DNA of 64,000 bases from an uncultured bacterium (GTDB taxonomy: Bacteria; Cyanobacteriota; Vampirovibrionia; Gastranaerophilales; Gastranaerophilaceae): contig CACWTN010000006.1 of NCBI GenBank assembly GCA_902763805.1, positions 40,913 to 104,912 on the forward strand, given 5' to 3'. Shown here piece by piece: positions 9,218 through 17,017 of the stretch. The notes beneath the pieces were generated by a model. The model was not told the origin of the DNA and did no database searches. It saw only the letters and a program-made list of their open reading frames with translations. Position numbers and translations under genes: made by a program. Position 1 is the first letter of the stretch; each line of letters starts with the position of its first letter.

Positions 9218-10465
9218 TTACTGTTGCAAACATGCATGTATTACATTAATAACAAAATCCAATGCACCCTGCTGTGCTTTAAAGACTTCTTCTCCTGCTT
9301 TTGCAGTATCTGAGTATAATTTGCTATCTGATAATAATTTATCTGCAACATTATAAAATTCATCGGGCGTTTTAACCACAAACCCTGCTTTTGCATTTTT
9401 TATAATTGAATAAATATCCTTAAAATTATGAATAGAAGGTCCTGATATTACGGGTTTAGAAAAAATAATAGATTCAAGCGGATTATGTCCGCCTGTTTTG
9501 TTAAAACTGCCGCCAATAAATGATACATCGGAATACGCAAACATCTTACCAAGCTCACCCATAGTATCAAGTATCATAATATCAATATCACTCATAGAAG
9601 AAATTTTTTCAGAACGAAAACCGTATGTATAGCCGCTTTCGCCGACAAGAGTTTCTACATCATCTTTTCTGGTAAGGTGCCTTGGTGCAATAATCAGCTT
9701 TAAATCATCATGCTTACCTGATTTTTTTAATTTATCATACACTGATAAAACAATCTCATCTTCTCCCGTATGAGTTGATGCAGCAAGTAGAACATTCCCT
9801 GATTTATCGAATTCAAACGTAACTTCCGGCTTTGTTATATCAAACTTAAGGTTATTCATTCTTGTTGTTGTTTCAGGATTAGTACCTAAAGAAAGAAATT
9901 TATCCAAATCTTCACTGCTTTGTGTATAAATGCCCGCATAAGCATTAAGCAAAGGTTTGAAAAAGAATTTTAAAGCTCTGTATGATTTATATGTTCTGTC
10001 TGAGATTCTGCCGTTAATTATGCAAAGCTTAATACCTCTTTTTTTGCACTCTGTCGCTATATTAGGCCAAATCTCTGTCTCAGCAATTAAAATTATATCA
10101 GGTTTAACATTGTCCAGAAATCTTTTTACACAAGACGGAACATCAAACGGAAAATAAGTAATTAAATCAGCAACACCTTCAAGTTTTTTATGTGCAATTT
10201 CCTGCCCTGTATTAGTTCCCGTTGTTACAACAATTTTTGCATCATTAAATTCTTCACGTGCTTTTCTGATTAATTTTTCAACAGCATTAATTTCACCTAC
10301 TGAAACACCGTGAAACATTATAACTTTATGCCCTTCAAACCCCGACGAATTTACAAAACCATTTTTCAGTTTAATTGCTTCATCCGAATAATTCCCGTTT
10401 TTATGGAAAATTATGAGTATCGGATAAAATAATCTGTATAATAATTCGCTAATAAAACCTATCAT
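9218..10465 (-). CDS. waaA: 3-deoxy-D-manno-octulosonic acid (Kdo) transferase
   Basis: WaaA/KdtA adds Kdo to lipid IVA at the inner leaflet of the cytoplasmic membrane, so its presence implies a Gram-negative envelope with lipopolysaccharide. The 415-residue GT30 protein has an N-terminal membrane anchor (LLYRLFYPILIIF), HGVSVGEINAV, the TTGTNTGQ motif, YFPFDVP, the ETEIWPN motif near residue 135, INGRISD, and the C-terminal donor-binding GGSFNKTGGHNPLE. It overlaps the upstream glycosyltransferase by one base and precedes dnaE in the same operon. Confidence 0.95.
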   Translation of the reverse strand: MIGFISELLYRLFYPILIIFHKNGNYSDEAIKLKNGFVNSSGFEGHKVIMFHGVSVGEINAVEKLIRKAREEFNDAKIVVTTGTNTGQEIAHKKLEGVADLITYFPFDVPSCVKRFLDNVKPDIILIAETEIWPNIATECKKRGIKLCIINGRISDRTYKSYRALKFFFKPLLNAYAGIYTQSSEDLDKFLSLGTNPETTTRMNNLKFDITKPEVTFEFDKSGNVLLAASTHTGEDEIVLSVYDKLKKSGKHDDLKLIIAPRHLTRKDDVETLVGESGYTYGFRSEKISSMSDIDIMILDTMGELGKMFAYSDVSFIGGSFNKTGGHNPLESIIFSKPVISGPSIHNFKDIYSIIKNAKAGFVVKTPDEFYNVADKLLSDSKLYSDTAKAGEEVFKAQQGALDFVINVIHACLQQ

Positions 10466-12108
10466 TACTTGCCCTCCGCAAGAATATATCTTCTGCCTTC
10501 ATCTATTATCTTGTAATTAAGCTTTTTAATATCTTCGTCAATATGTTTTTTCTTTATAATTACGTAGTTATTCTCTTTTGCGAACTCTCTTTTCAAATCA
10601 TTAATATCAAAATTTGAACCGTAAACAACAGGTTCTTCACCGTCACGATAATATATCAGAGAATATTTGTGAGTAAAATTATAGCAGGTAATTGTTTTAT
10701 TATGCTCTTTTGCAATTTTTGCAAACTTCATCAAATCATCCTGACCGAATTTGTAGTCTATATTAAAGAACAAGCCGGTACCAAATGCGCTTAAAAATGT
10801 CATAAACAAAACATAAGTAACAAAAACACCCGCATATTTTTCTTTTTTTGTGAAAATAATTGAGATAAGACCGCATAAAAATAATAAAGTGATACAAAGC
10901 GGTTTGGCAGGCGAAATATCTGCATTAAGTTCGGCAGGTAAATATAGCGGTGTAAATACTGCTGCCAAAGATGCAATAATAAACACTGTTCCCAGTACAT
11001 AAACAGTTTTATTAATTATTCTTGAGTACTCCCAGTTTTCAATATAATTTTTCCAGATTAAACCTCCCAACAAGGCTAAAGCAGGATAAATCGGAAGAAT
11101 ATAAGTTATAAGTTTTGTCTTTGATGATGAGAAAAACAAAAGTGTAAACAAAGCAATAATTCCCGCAAACATCATTAACTGCTGTGTATCATTTTTGCCT
11201 CTGAATCCAAAATCAAACTTAATCAGTTTTCTTATAAATACACATAAAGTTGAAACTATCCAAGGGAAAAATCCCCAAATTATAGTTAACAAGTAGAAAT
11301 AGAACGGCTGCTGTCTTCCCAGGGTTTCTGAACCGAGAAAACGTGCAACATGGTGTTTCATAACGTATTCGTTAAAAAACAGCGGATTATGCATATTTAA
11401 CATTGCTATATGCCATGGAAGCGTTATTCCGAAAAACAGTATAAAACCAATGATGAAGTACTGCGGTTTAAATATTTCTTTAAAATTCTTAGAATAAATT
11501 GAGATAAAGAACATTGAGCCAAACGGAATAACAAATCCCGGGATACCTTTTGCAAGAACAGCAAGAGCTGAAAATATGTAAAAAAGCCACCACATATACT
11601 TTTTGTTTTGCTCCTTAACATAGTAAGTAAGCATACCAAAACCGAGAGAAAATGTTACGCATGAAGCAAGCACAATATCTAAAATTGCAAACTTTGCAAG
11701 AATAAGAAACTCTAAAGAAGTTGCAAGTATAAGAGAAGATATAATACCAAACGCTCTTGAAACAACCTTTCTTCCTACAAAATATATCATAAAACATGAT
11801 AACATTCCGTAGAGTGCAACAGGAAATCTTGCAGTTGCTTCGGTAATTTTACCCCAAAGCGCAAATGATAAACATTCACTCCAGAAATACAAAGGCGGTT
11901 TTTCAAAGAAAAACTCTTTATTCAAATACAAAGTCATAAAATCTTTAGAGTTAAACATGTCTTTAGACATTGAAACATAACGCGATTCATCAACATCCAT
12001 AAGGGCATAAGACCAAATATTATGGAAAAATATAAAATAAAACAAAATGCATAAGCCCAAAATTGTAAACAGTTCAGAATGTTTTATAATAAACTCTCTA
12101 ATCTTCAT
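10465..12108 (-). CDS. Glycosyltransferase family 39 (ArnT/PMT-like)
   Basis: A 547-residue integral membrane GT-C glycosyltransferase that uses polyprenyl-phosphate sugars. The first periplasmic loop carries DVDESRY (the catalytic DE-type motif near residue 38), followed by FEKPPLYFW and ATARFPVALYG, which are typical of ArnT-like and RgtA-like enzymes. About 11-12 hydrophobic helices follow, with a short soluble C-terminal domain. The acceptor is unknown; lipid A, core sugars or protein are all possible. The waaA overlap favours an envelope glycolipid role. An AGAGGGGTATGT leader with AGGGG precedes the ATG, and an extended -10 promoter lies at 12131-12139. Confidence 0.85.
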   Translation of the reverse strand: MKIREFIIKHSELFTILGLCILFYFIFFHNIWSYALMDVDESRYVSMSKDMFNSKDFMTLYLNKEFFFEKPPLYFWSECLSFALWGKITEATARFPVALYGMLSCFMIYFVGRKVVSRAFGIISSLILATSLEFLILAKFAILDIVLASCVTFSLGFGMLTYYVKEQNKKYMWWLFYIFSALAVLAKGIPGFVIPFGSMFFISIYSKNFKEIFKPQYFIIGFILFFGITLPWHIAMLNMHNPLFFNEYVMKHHVARFLGSETLGRQQPFYFYLLTIIWGFFPWIVSTLCVFIRKLIKFDFGFRGKNDTQQLMMFAGIIALFTLLFFSSSKTKLITYILPIYPALALLGGLIWKNYIENWEYSRIINKTVYVLGTVFIIASLAAVFTPLYLPAELNADISPAKPLCITLLFLCGLISIIFTKKEKYAGVFVTYVLFMTFLSAFGTGLFFNIDYKFGQDDLMKFAKIAKEHNKTITCYNFTHKYSLIYYRDGEEPVVYGSNFDINDLKREFAKENNYVIIKKKHIDEDIKKLNYKIIDEGRRYILAEGK

Positions 12109-12130
12109 ACATACCCCTCTCTATAAGAGA

Positions 12131-12139
12131 ATTATACCA
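12131..12139 (-). promoter_or_regulatory. Extended -10 promoter of the GT39-waaA-dnaE operon
   Basis: On the minus strand the sequence reads TGGTATAAT, an extended -10 element, about 22 bases before the GT39 start codon. No good -35 hexamer is visible, as expected for extended -10 promoters. This is a sequence match only. Confidence 0.5.
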
Positions 12140-12437
12140 TAACATAGGTAATTGTATATAAAATTTTGTGAGCATTCTGTGAACATTACAAATCATAAAA
12201 GCTAAAAAATTTGCGCTGGGCGTGATTCGAAGGGGTAAACTTTTATGCGACCTATCCCTAAAAGGAAGGACTCCGTTTGCGAGCAGTCAAAAAAATAAGA
12301 GGTAATACAACAAAACAGGTTTACTGTTATTACAGTAACATTTGGGATTGTTTTAAACTTCGGACTCTTCAAAGTTCATCAGAAGATATACACAATATTA
12401 AAATTGGTACACATCAAGACGGAGAATAACACTAACA
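12140..12437. other. Gene-poor gap at the left border of the tRNA-Lys element
   Basis: No convincing gene is present between the GT39 promoter and the aspartic protease gene. The stretch holds the degenerate tRNA-Lys 3'-end copy (12196-12265). A weak 50-codon frame with a TTG start (12277-12429) has no ribosome site or recognisable motif and is not called. Confidence 0.6.
12196..12265 (-). repeat. Degenerate copy of the tRNA-Lys 3' half (putative far att site)
   Basis: Bases 12196-12231 match 15231-15266 at 34 of 36 positions in the same orientation. That block covers the tRNA-Lys acceptor 3' strand, part of the T arm and 16 bases beyond the tRNA end. After a 15-base unrelated stretch, 12247-12265 again matches 15270-15289 (anticodon-arm region) with one base missing. 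The remainder of the tRNA is not recognisable. An intact tRNA with an integrase next to it and a partial copy 3 kb away is the usual footprint of tRNA-targeted integration. Confidence 0.72.
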
Positions 12438-12944
12438 TTAAGTAAAAGCAGGTTGTGAAGTAAAGTTTTTATCGACTTTTTGCGTCTTTTCAAATAAGCA
12501 TATTGGGTTATCGTGGGGAGGAATACAAAAAGAGAACCTAGTTTTACCTTTTGCATTTGCAATAGCGAAATCACCCATTTGTATTATGTTCATCCCAATT
12601 AATATGTCACCTCCGACGAATGCGGATTCTGCAACCTCAACTCCTGATAACAACATACGGTTGGGCAAACCAATGTCTATTAAATATGTATCAACAATTT
12701 CTTTGCTATTAACACCGGTTACGGTCTTTTTACCAACGGGTATTAAATTTAACTTATTAGCAAGTTCAGGGGATATGACAGACATTGTTGCACCAGTATC
12801 CCATAACGCAATAACTTTGTTAAATTTACTTTCAACATCCTGAGTAATTCCTGCGGGTCTCACATTAATAGGTGTAACAATTGACGGTACAACATACTTA
12901 TAATCTGTTTTAAATGCGTAATGTCTTACTTTTTCTTTTCCCAT
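12438..12944 (-). CDS. Retropepsin-like aspartic protease
   Basis: 168-residue protein with the retroviral-type aspartic protease fold. ALWDTGATMSVIS near residue 47 contains the catalytic DTG triad, and the C-terminal ILIGMNIIQMGD matches the hydrophobic-Gly motif (I-L-I-G-x-x) that closes the active site. As in retropepsins there is one DTG, so activity would need a homodimer. No signal peptide is visible, so it is probably cytoplasmic. It follows the DUF5678-like gene by 30 bases on the same strand, a pairing also seen in other bacteria. Substrate unknown. It lies within the tRNA-Lys element. Confidence 0.85.
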   Translation of the reverse strand: MGKEKVRHYAFKTDYKYVVPSIVTPINVRPAGITQDVESKFNKVIALWDTGATMSVISPELANKLNLIPVGKKTVTGVNSKEIVDTYLIDIGLPNRMLLSGVEVAESAFVGGDILIGMNIIQMGDFAIANAKGKTRFSFCIPPHDNPICLFEKTQKVDKNFTSQPAFT

Positions 12945-12974
12945 AATTATACATTAGGACAAGGTCCTTCTCCT

Positions 12975-13202
12975 CTATGCAAATACTCTGTTATAAAATC
13001 TTACAGTTTGTTCTTCTTTCTCTACAAATTGAACAAGAAATGTCCCAAGTGCATTATCTACCAGTGATTTTTTTACTGCTTCTTCCATAGAATTATACGC
13101 ACCCAAAATATCGTTATTTTTAATTACTATATACTTATTCAAGTAATTAGAAATCAAATTTTTTTTATTATTTTGATAATATTCATATTCCTTTTCAAGC
13201 AT
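12975..13202 (-). CDS. Small DUF5678-like protein
   Basis: 75-residue soluble protein with the pattern E-Y-E-Y-Y at the N-terminus, then YIVIKNNDILGAYNS and GTFLVQFV, which matches small DUF5678-type proteins that often precede retropepsin-like protease genes. No biochemical function is established. It may be a partner or substrate of the protease encoded 30 bases downstream; that is inference. AATGAGGTTCTT before the ATG gives a GAGG ribosome site, and an extended -10 promoter lies at 13226-13234, so this gene leads a two-gene operon. Confidence 0.75.
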   Translation of the reverse strand: MLEKEYEYYQNNKKNLISNYLNKYIVIKNNDILGAYNSMEEAVKKSLVDNALGTFLVQFVEKEEQTVRFYNRVFA

Positions 13203-13225
13203 AAGAACCTCATTCTTGTTTTACT

Positions 13226-13234
13226 ATTATAACA
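13226..13234 (-). promoter_or_regulatory. Extended -10 promoter of the DUF5678-protease pair
   Basis: The minus strand reads TGTTATAAT about 24 bases before the start codon of the 75-residue protein. Match to an extended -10 element; no clear -35. Confidence 0.5.
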
Positions 13235-13297
13235 TATATTTTACCTTAATCCTATCAAAATAACAATCAGTACATCCTACACTTAATAGTTGATTTA

Positions 13298-14551
13298 CTA
13301 GTATCCATACTTCATGTATCTTAATATTTTTTCATTGGCATTGTAGTTCTGTTGCTGCCAGTATGCATTTTCAGAATTATAATAGTTTTGTATACGTTGC
13401 TGTCTTACAGCTTCTTCTTGTATTGCTAATTGTTGTGCTCTGTATACATCTTCACTTAATTGCTGCGTAAGTCTATCTTGTTCATTGTTTAACTGATTAA
13501 AACAAGCCACAAGGTTATTGCCATATTGAGTATTTATACAATTATTTGCGGTTTTAAAGAAATTATCTTGTCTTTTATACCAATAATCCATATTCCCATA
13601 TTTTGCATTTAACATAATATCATACCAATCAGGCTTTTTTACATAAATTTTTAATTTTTTAACAGCATTATCGATTTTTTCTTGTTCTATTCGTGCAATT
13701 TTTGCCATAACATCATTTTTTTGCTTGCTTGTTTGTGCATAATTTCTTGCTTGATAATATAGTTTTAAGGTTTCGTCTTTGTTAGTAAGCCCAGCAACTC
13801 TCAAATAATTGTCGTAACTTTTTTCTAATTCTAACATTTTTCTTGCAGCTTCCAACGCTAATTTGTAGTCATTTTTATGATGATAATAGAAATATCTAAC
13901 AGTCCACGCATTAAGCTTATATGAATTTTGTACATTCTTATGTTTATATAACAAATCATTTGCATAAGGTAATGCATCTTCGTATCTGCCTAATCCAACA
14001 TGAGATGTCATAATAATCCATTTTGAATCTTTAATATCATTTTCACTTAAATCATCACGTTTTAAAAAACGTTTTGCACTTTCTATTGATTCTTTGTAGT
14101 TATACAAATCAGAGTATGTAATTGCTAATACCAAATCAATCCCACTAAAATAACTTGCCGGAACTTTTGTAAAATAATACACAGCATTATTATAATTTTT
14201 GTTATTAAAATTGTAATAACCTAGTTCAATAGCAACTGGATATAAAGTTGAATTAAGAGCCAAAGCTTTTTCAAAATAATGGTATCTATGCCAATCATTT
14301 TTAGAGTATTTTAATCCTTTATTCCAAAGTTTATCAGCTTTTATTAATTGTCTGTACCAAGATTTTATATCTTTATTTTTTTCAGTTTTCAACAACTCTT
14401 TAATAAGTGGATAATTTAATTGATATGAATTCGTGTTTTGCACATATTCATAAAAATAATCAAAAGTAATGTTTTCATACTGTTCAAAATCATCTGCAAA
14501 ACATACAATAGAAAAAAATAAAAATAATAAAACTGCAAAAAACTTCTTCAT
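13298..14551 (-). CDS. Secreted TPR-repeat protein
   Basis: 417-residue protein with a Sec signal peptide (MKKFFAVLLFLFFSIVCFA), so it is exported. The middle (about residues 75-270) is alpha-helical with tetratricopeptide-like repeats (YYNFNNKNYNNAVYYFTKVP; ALPYANDLLYKH; ALEAARKMLELEKSY). The C-terminal third is rich in Gln, Asn and Tyr, with coiled-coil-like QQLSEDVYRAQQLAIQEEAV. AAGGAGT precedes the ATG at good spacing. It has its own leader and lies inside the tRNA-Lys element. No specific family is recognised; a scaffold role is a generic expectation for TPR proteins. Confidence 0.8.
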   Translation of the reverse strand: MKKFFAVLLFLFFSIVCFADDFEQYENITFDYFYEYVQNTNSYQLNYPLIKELLKTEKNKDIKSWYRQLIKADKLWNKGLKYSKNDWHRYHYFEKALALNSTLYPVAIELGYYNFNNKNYNNAVYYFTKVPASYFSGIDLVLAITYSDLYNYKESIESAKRFLKRDDLSENDIKDSKWIIMTSHVGLGRYEDALPYANDLLYKHKNVQNSYKLNAWTVRYFYYHHKNDYKLALEAARKMLELEKSYDNYLRVAGLTNKDETLKLYYQARNYAQTSKQKNDVMAKIARIEQEKIDNAVKKLKIYVKKPDWYDIMLNAKYGNMDYWYKRQDNFFKTANNCINTQYGNNLVACFNQLNNEQDRLTQQLSEDVYRAQQLAIQEEAVRQQRIQNYYNSENAYWQQQNYNANEKILRYMKYGY

Positions 14552-14752
14552 ATTACTCCTTAATACTCTTAATTACTCTCCAAATATAATATAATCAATA
14601 CTCACACAGAATTTTTTTTTCATGATTTTTTAATACAGGAATATTAGGTTCTTTTTTACCATTGATTATGTCTATTAACTCACTTTCCAATATATTTAAC
14701 ATCTAAGAAAACATAAAATTTATAGATAAACAGCCTATCGCACTCATTTTTT
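14552..14752. other. AT-rich gap with no supported gene
   Basis: 201 bases between the TPR gene and the recombinase fragment. It contains the TPR gene's leader and probably eroded recombinase sequence. In-frame stops occur just upstream of the fragment and no feature can be supported beyond AT-rich tracts, including an eight-T run at 14747-14754. Confidence 0.5.
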
Positions 14753-15220
14753 TTGCTAGGAAGCAACTATAATGTTTTTTTATTAAGCAATCCATATTTA
14801 ACAGTACAAAAAGATTTCGCAAACAAAACACTAAACCTTAACAATCATTCGTACTATATTTTAAAACAATTGAGCACAAAAAACAAGTTTACGAAAACAG
14901 GTTTGTTTGTATTGCTTAGTTGTGTAGAAAGAAGAATTAAATACAAAAAACTTAACACAATTCTGGAAAAAGTCGGAATAAAAGATTTGGGTATAGGATA
15001 TCATATTTTCAGACACAATGCAGCTTCAAAGCTGGAACAAAACGGAGTAGAAGCATCAACGATAAAAGACATTCTTGGTAACAGTACGAATGTTGTTTTA
15101 TCCACTTATCTTAATCAGGGAATAAAGAGAAAACAAGAAGTAATAAACCTGAATAGTGAAAGAATAAAAAAATATGTGAAAAGTTGTGAAAATATAAAAT
15201 TTAGGCGATTTTTAGGCTAA
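14753..15220 (+). pseudogene. Truncated tyrosine recombinase (C-terminal catalytic part)
   Basis: The 155 codons carry the C-terminal half of a phage-type integrase. YHIFRHNAASKLEQNG holds the H-x-x-R box and NVVLSTYLNQG the nucleophilic tyrosine. The N-terminal core-binding domain and the first catalytic arginine are missing. The only upstream start is a TTG after an eight-T run with no ribosome site, and an in-frame stop lies about 30 bases further upstream. Its stop is 27 bases from the end of tRNA-Lys, the usual place for an integrase that targets this tRNA. Probably inactive; a split or frameshifted gene is the alternative. Confidence 0.78.
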
Positions 15221-15246
15221 AACAACAAATTAAAAGCTAAAAAATT

Positions 15247-15319
15247 TGCGCTTGGCGCGATTCGAACGCGCGACCTATCCCTTAAAAGGGGAGTGCTCTA
15301 CCTGCTGAGCTACAAGCGC
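15247..15319 (-). tRNA. tRNA-Lys (UUU anticodon)
   Basis: Full cloverleaf of 73 bases on the minus strand. The acceptor is GCGCTTG/CAAGCGC with discriminator A, the D arm GCTC/GAGC, the anticodon loop CTTTTAA with anticodon TTT, a five-base variable loop, and the T arm GCGCG-TTCGAAT-CGCGC. The 27-43 pair at the top of the anticodon stem is a C-U mismatch. CCA is not encoded. The 3' end faces the recombinase remnant and a degenerate copy lies at 12196-12265. Confidence 0.96.
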
Positions 15320-15498
15320 AAATTTTATAAAATTTGTAAAATCTATTCAATTATCATTAAACCAAATATCTCGGCCTGTGGATTAACCACAAGAACTATA
15401 CTAACAAGAACATATTTCACTGTCAAGCGATTAGTTTAATTTTATTATAAAATTTACGATGTATAATTATATCAAGTACAGACTATAAGAGAGATATT

Positions 15499-16620
15499 AT
15501 GAAAAGAAAAATAAGTATACTTGGTTCTACAGGTTCTATAGGCAGACAAGCACTTGAAGTTATTGAAAAACTTCAGGACAGATTTGAGATAATTGCACTT
15601 ACAGGCGGCAGCAATACGGATTTATTAAACAAGCAAATCAAAAAGTTTAAGCCAAAATACGCATTTGCAAGTGATATAAACGCAATCGAAGGTGCAAAAC
15701 CTATGTCTTTGGAAGAAATCTGTTCAAACCATGAAAATGACATAATCCTTGTTGCTGTATCGGGTAAAATCGGCTTGCGTCCGACCATAACCGCTATAAA
15801 GAACGGAATTGATATTGCTCTTGCAAACAAAGAAACACTTGTTATGGCAGGCGATATAGTAATGAAGCTGGCAAGAGATAACGGGGTTAATATTATTCCC
15901 GTAGACAGCGAACATTGTGCAATTCACCAGTGTATAAAAGACATTGCACAGGTAGAAAAATTGATAATTACTGCTTCCGGCGGTCCATTTCTTCATAAAA
16001 CCGTTGATGAAATGAAAAATGCAACCATTGAACAAACCCTAGCACACCCTCGCTGGAACATGGGCAGAAAAATTACTGTAGACAGTGCGACACTTATGAA
16101 CAAAGGGTTAGAAGTTATTGAAGCTCATCACTTATTCGGAATGGATTATGACAACATTAAAGTTGTTGTACACCCTCAAAGTATTGTTCACTCTGCAATC
16201 GAATATGTTGACGGCAGTGTAATTGCACAGCTCGGTCTTCCAAGCATGCATATTCCGATTCAGTACGCAATAACATATCCTGAACGATATGAAGGTATAA
16301 AATCAAAGAGTTTCAGTTTCTCTGAAATTGCAAGACTTGATTTTGAAGAACCAAATTGGGAAAAATTCAAAGCGCTTAATTTAGCTTATGAAGCAGGACG
16401 AAAAGGCGGCTCTGCAACAGTATGTCTTAATGCTGCAAACGAAGAAGCTGTATTTGAATTCCTGAACGGTCAGATTAAGTTGTTTGATATTATTTATGCA
16501 GTAGAAAAAATGATGTCAAAACATAACGTAATAAATAACCTGTCGATTGACGAAATTTTTGAAATTGATAAAGAAATTAGAACAAAAACAAAAGAATTAT
16601 TTCAGCCGGCATCGGTTTAA
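15499..16620 (+). CDS. dxr: 1-deoxy-D-xylulose 5-phosphate reductoisomerase
   Basis: Second enzyme of the MEP isoprenoid pathway: DXP plus NADPH gives 2-C-methyl-D-erythritol 4-phosphate. The 373-residue protein has the N-terminal dinucleotide motif ILGSTGSIGRQAL, ALANKETLVMAG, the metal-binding and active-site segments PVDSEH and ITASGGPF, HPRWNMGRKITVDSATLMNKG near residue 185, and HPQSIVHS. Length is slightly under the usual 380-400. An AGAGAGATATT leader precedes the ATG. A strong bidirectional terminator follows immediately, so dxr appears to be monocistronic. Confidence 0.97.
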   Translation: MKRKISILGSTGSIGRQALEVIEKLQDRFEIIALTGGSNTDLLNKQIKKFKPKYAFASDINAIEGAKPMSLEEICSNHENDIILVAVSGKIGLRPTITAIKNGIDIALANKETLVMAGDIVMKLARDNGVNIIPVDSEHCAIHQCIKDIAQVEKLIITASGGPFLHKTVDEMKNATIEQTLAHPRWNMGRKITVDSATLMNKGLEVIEAHHLFGMDYDNIKVVVHPQSIVHSAIEYVDGSVIAQLGLPSMHIPIQYAITYPERYEGIKSKSFSFSEIARLDFEEPNWEKFKALNLAYEAGRKGGSATVCLNAANEEAVFEFLNGQIKLFDIIYAVEKMMSKHNVINNLSIDEIFEIDKEIRTKTKELFQPASV

Positions 16621-16628
16621 TTCATAAC

Positions 16629-16663
16629 AAAAAGCGGTCTGCAAAATGCAGACCGCTTTTTTT
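16629..16663. terminator. Bidirectional terminator between dxr and the 16669-16917 gene
   Basis: Perfect 11-base stem AGCGGTCTGCA / TGCAGACCGCT with an AAA loop, preceded by A5 and followed by T7, so it can act in both directions at this convergent junction. Confidence 0.92.
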
Positions 16664-16668
16664 ATTAT

Positions 16669-16917
16669 CTATGCTTCTATTGTAACTTCTTCGTTATCAG
16701 TAGCAAGCTCAAGCAGCCTGTATGCAAGATAGGCTCCCAGTGCAACCGCCTTAAGGTCAATATTTTCATCGTGTTTTGCAACTTCAAGTATTGCTGTATT
16801 GACTTCAGGATTTTCTTCTTTCATATACTGAACCATATTTTTTCTCCAGGCATGGACATCCTGAAACGCCTCTGTAAAAACTTCGGTTGACATTTCTTCT
16901 GTTATAATGGGTAACAT
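16669..16917 (-). CDS. Conserved hypothetical protein, 82 residues
   Basis: Unrecognised small acidic soluble protein beginning MLPIITEEM and ending EEVTIEA, with predicted helices and an ALGAYLAYRLLELA segment near the C-terminus. The frame is open for 18 codons further upstream, but the start at 16917 is chosen because AAAAGGAGAAAGAGA places an AAGGAG ribosome site at normal spacing there. It converges on dxr with a shared terminator. The gene may be read through from the tolC-like gene 100 bases upstream, although an AT-rich possible promoter lies between. No function can be assigned. Confidence 0.6.
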   Translation of the reverse strand: MLPIITEEMSTEVFTEAFQDVHAWRKNMVQYMKEENPEVNTAILEVAKHDENIDLKAVALGAYLAYRLLELATDNEEVTIEA

Positions 16918-17017
16918 TCTCTTTCTCCTTTTTATATAAGCGATTATATAATATTTTTCAAAATCTGACAATACTTTATATATAGTGAAAATATAGATTT
17001 GTATATATAAAAAGGAG

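Larger units (their letters stand above)
12196..15266. mobile_element. Remnant integrative element at tRNA-Lys
   Basis: A roughly 3-kb segment is bounded by direct repeats derived from the tRNA-Lys gene (12196-12265 and 15231-15289). From the tRNA inwards it contains a C-terminal tyrosine recombinase fragment, a TPR protein, a small DUF5678-like protein and a retropepsin-like aspartic protease. No replication, transfer or phage structural genes remain, and the recombinase lacks its N-terminal part, so the element is probably immobile. A tandem tRNA duplication followed by decay is an alternative for the repeats, but it would not explain the recombinase. Confidence 0.6.

Noticed and set aside
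12277..12429. 50-codon frame with a TTG start between the degenerate tRNA copy and the protease gene
   Set aside because: No ribosome site, no recognisable motif, and it lies in eroded mobile-element DNA; more likely chance.
16972..17017. ACTTTATATATAG block resembling the AT part of the shared promoter
   Set aside because: It faces away from the 16669-16917 gene and has no TTTGTWACAAA dyad at the right distance.
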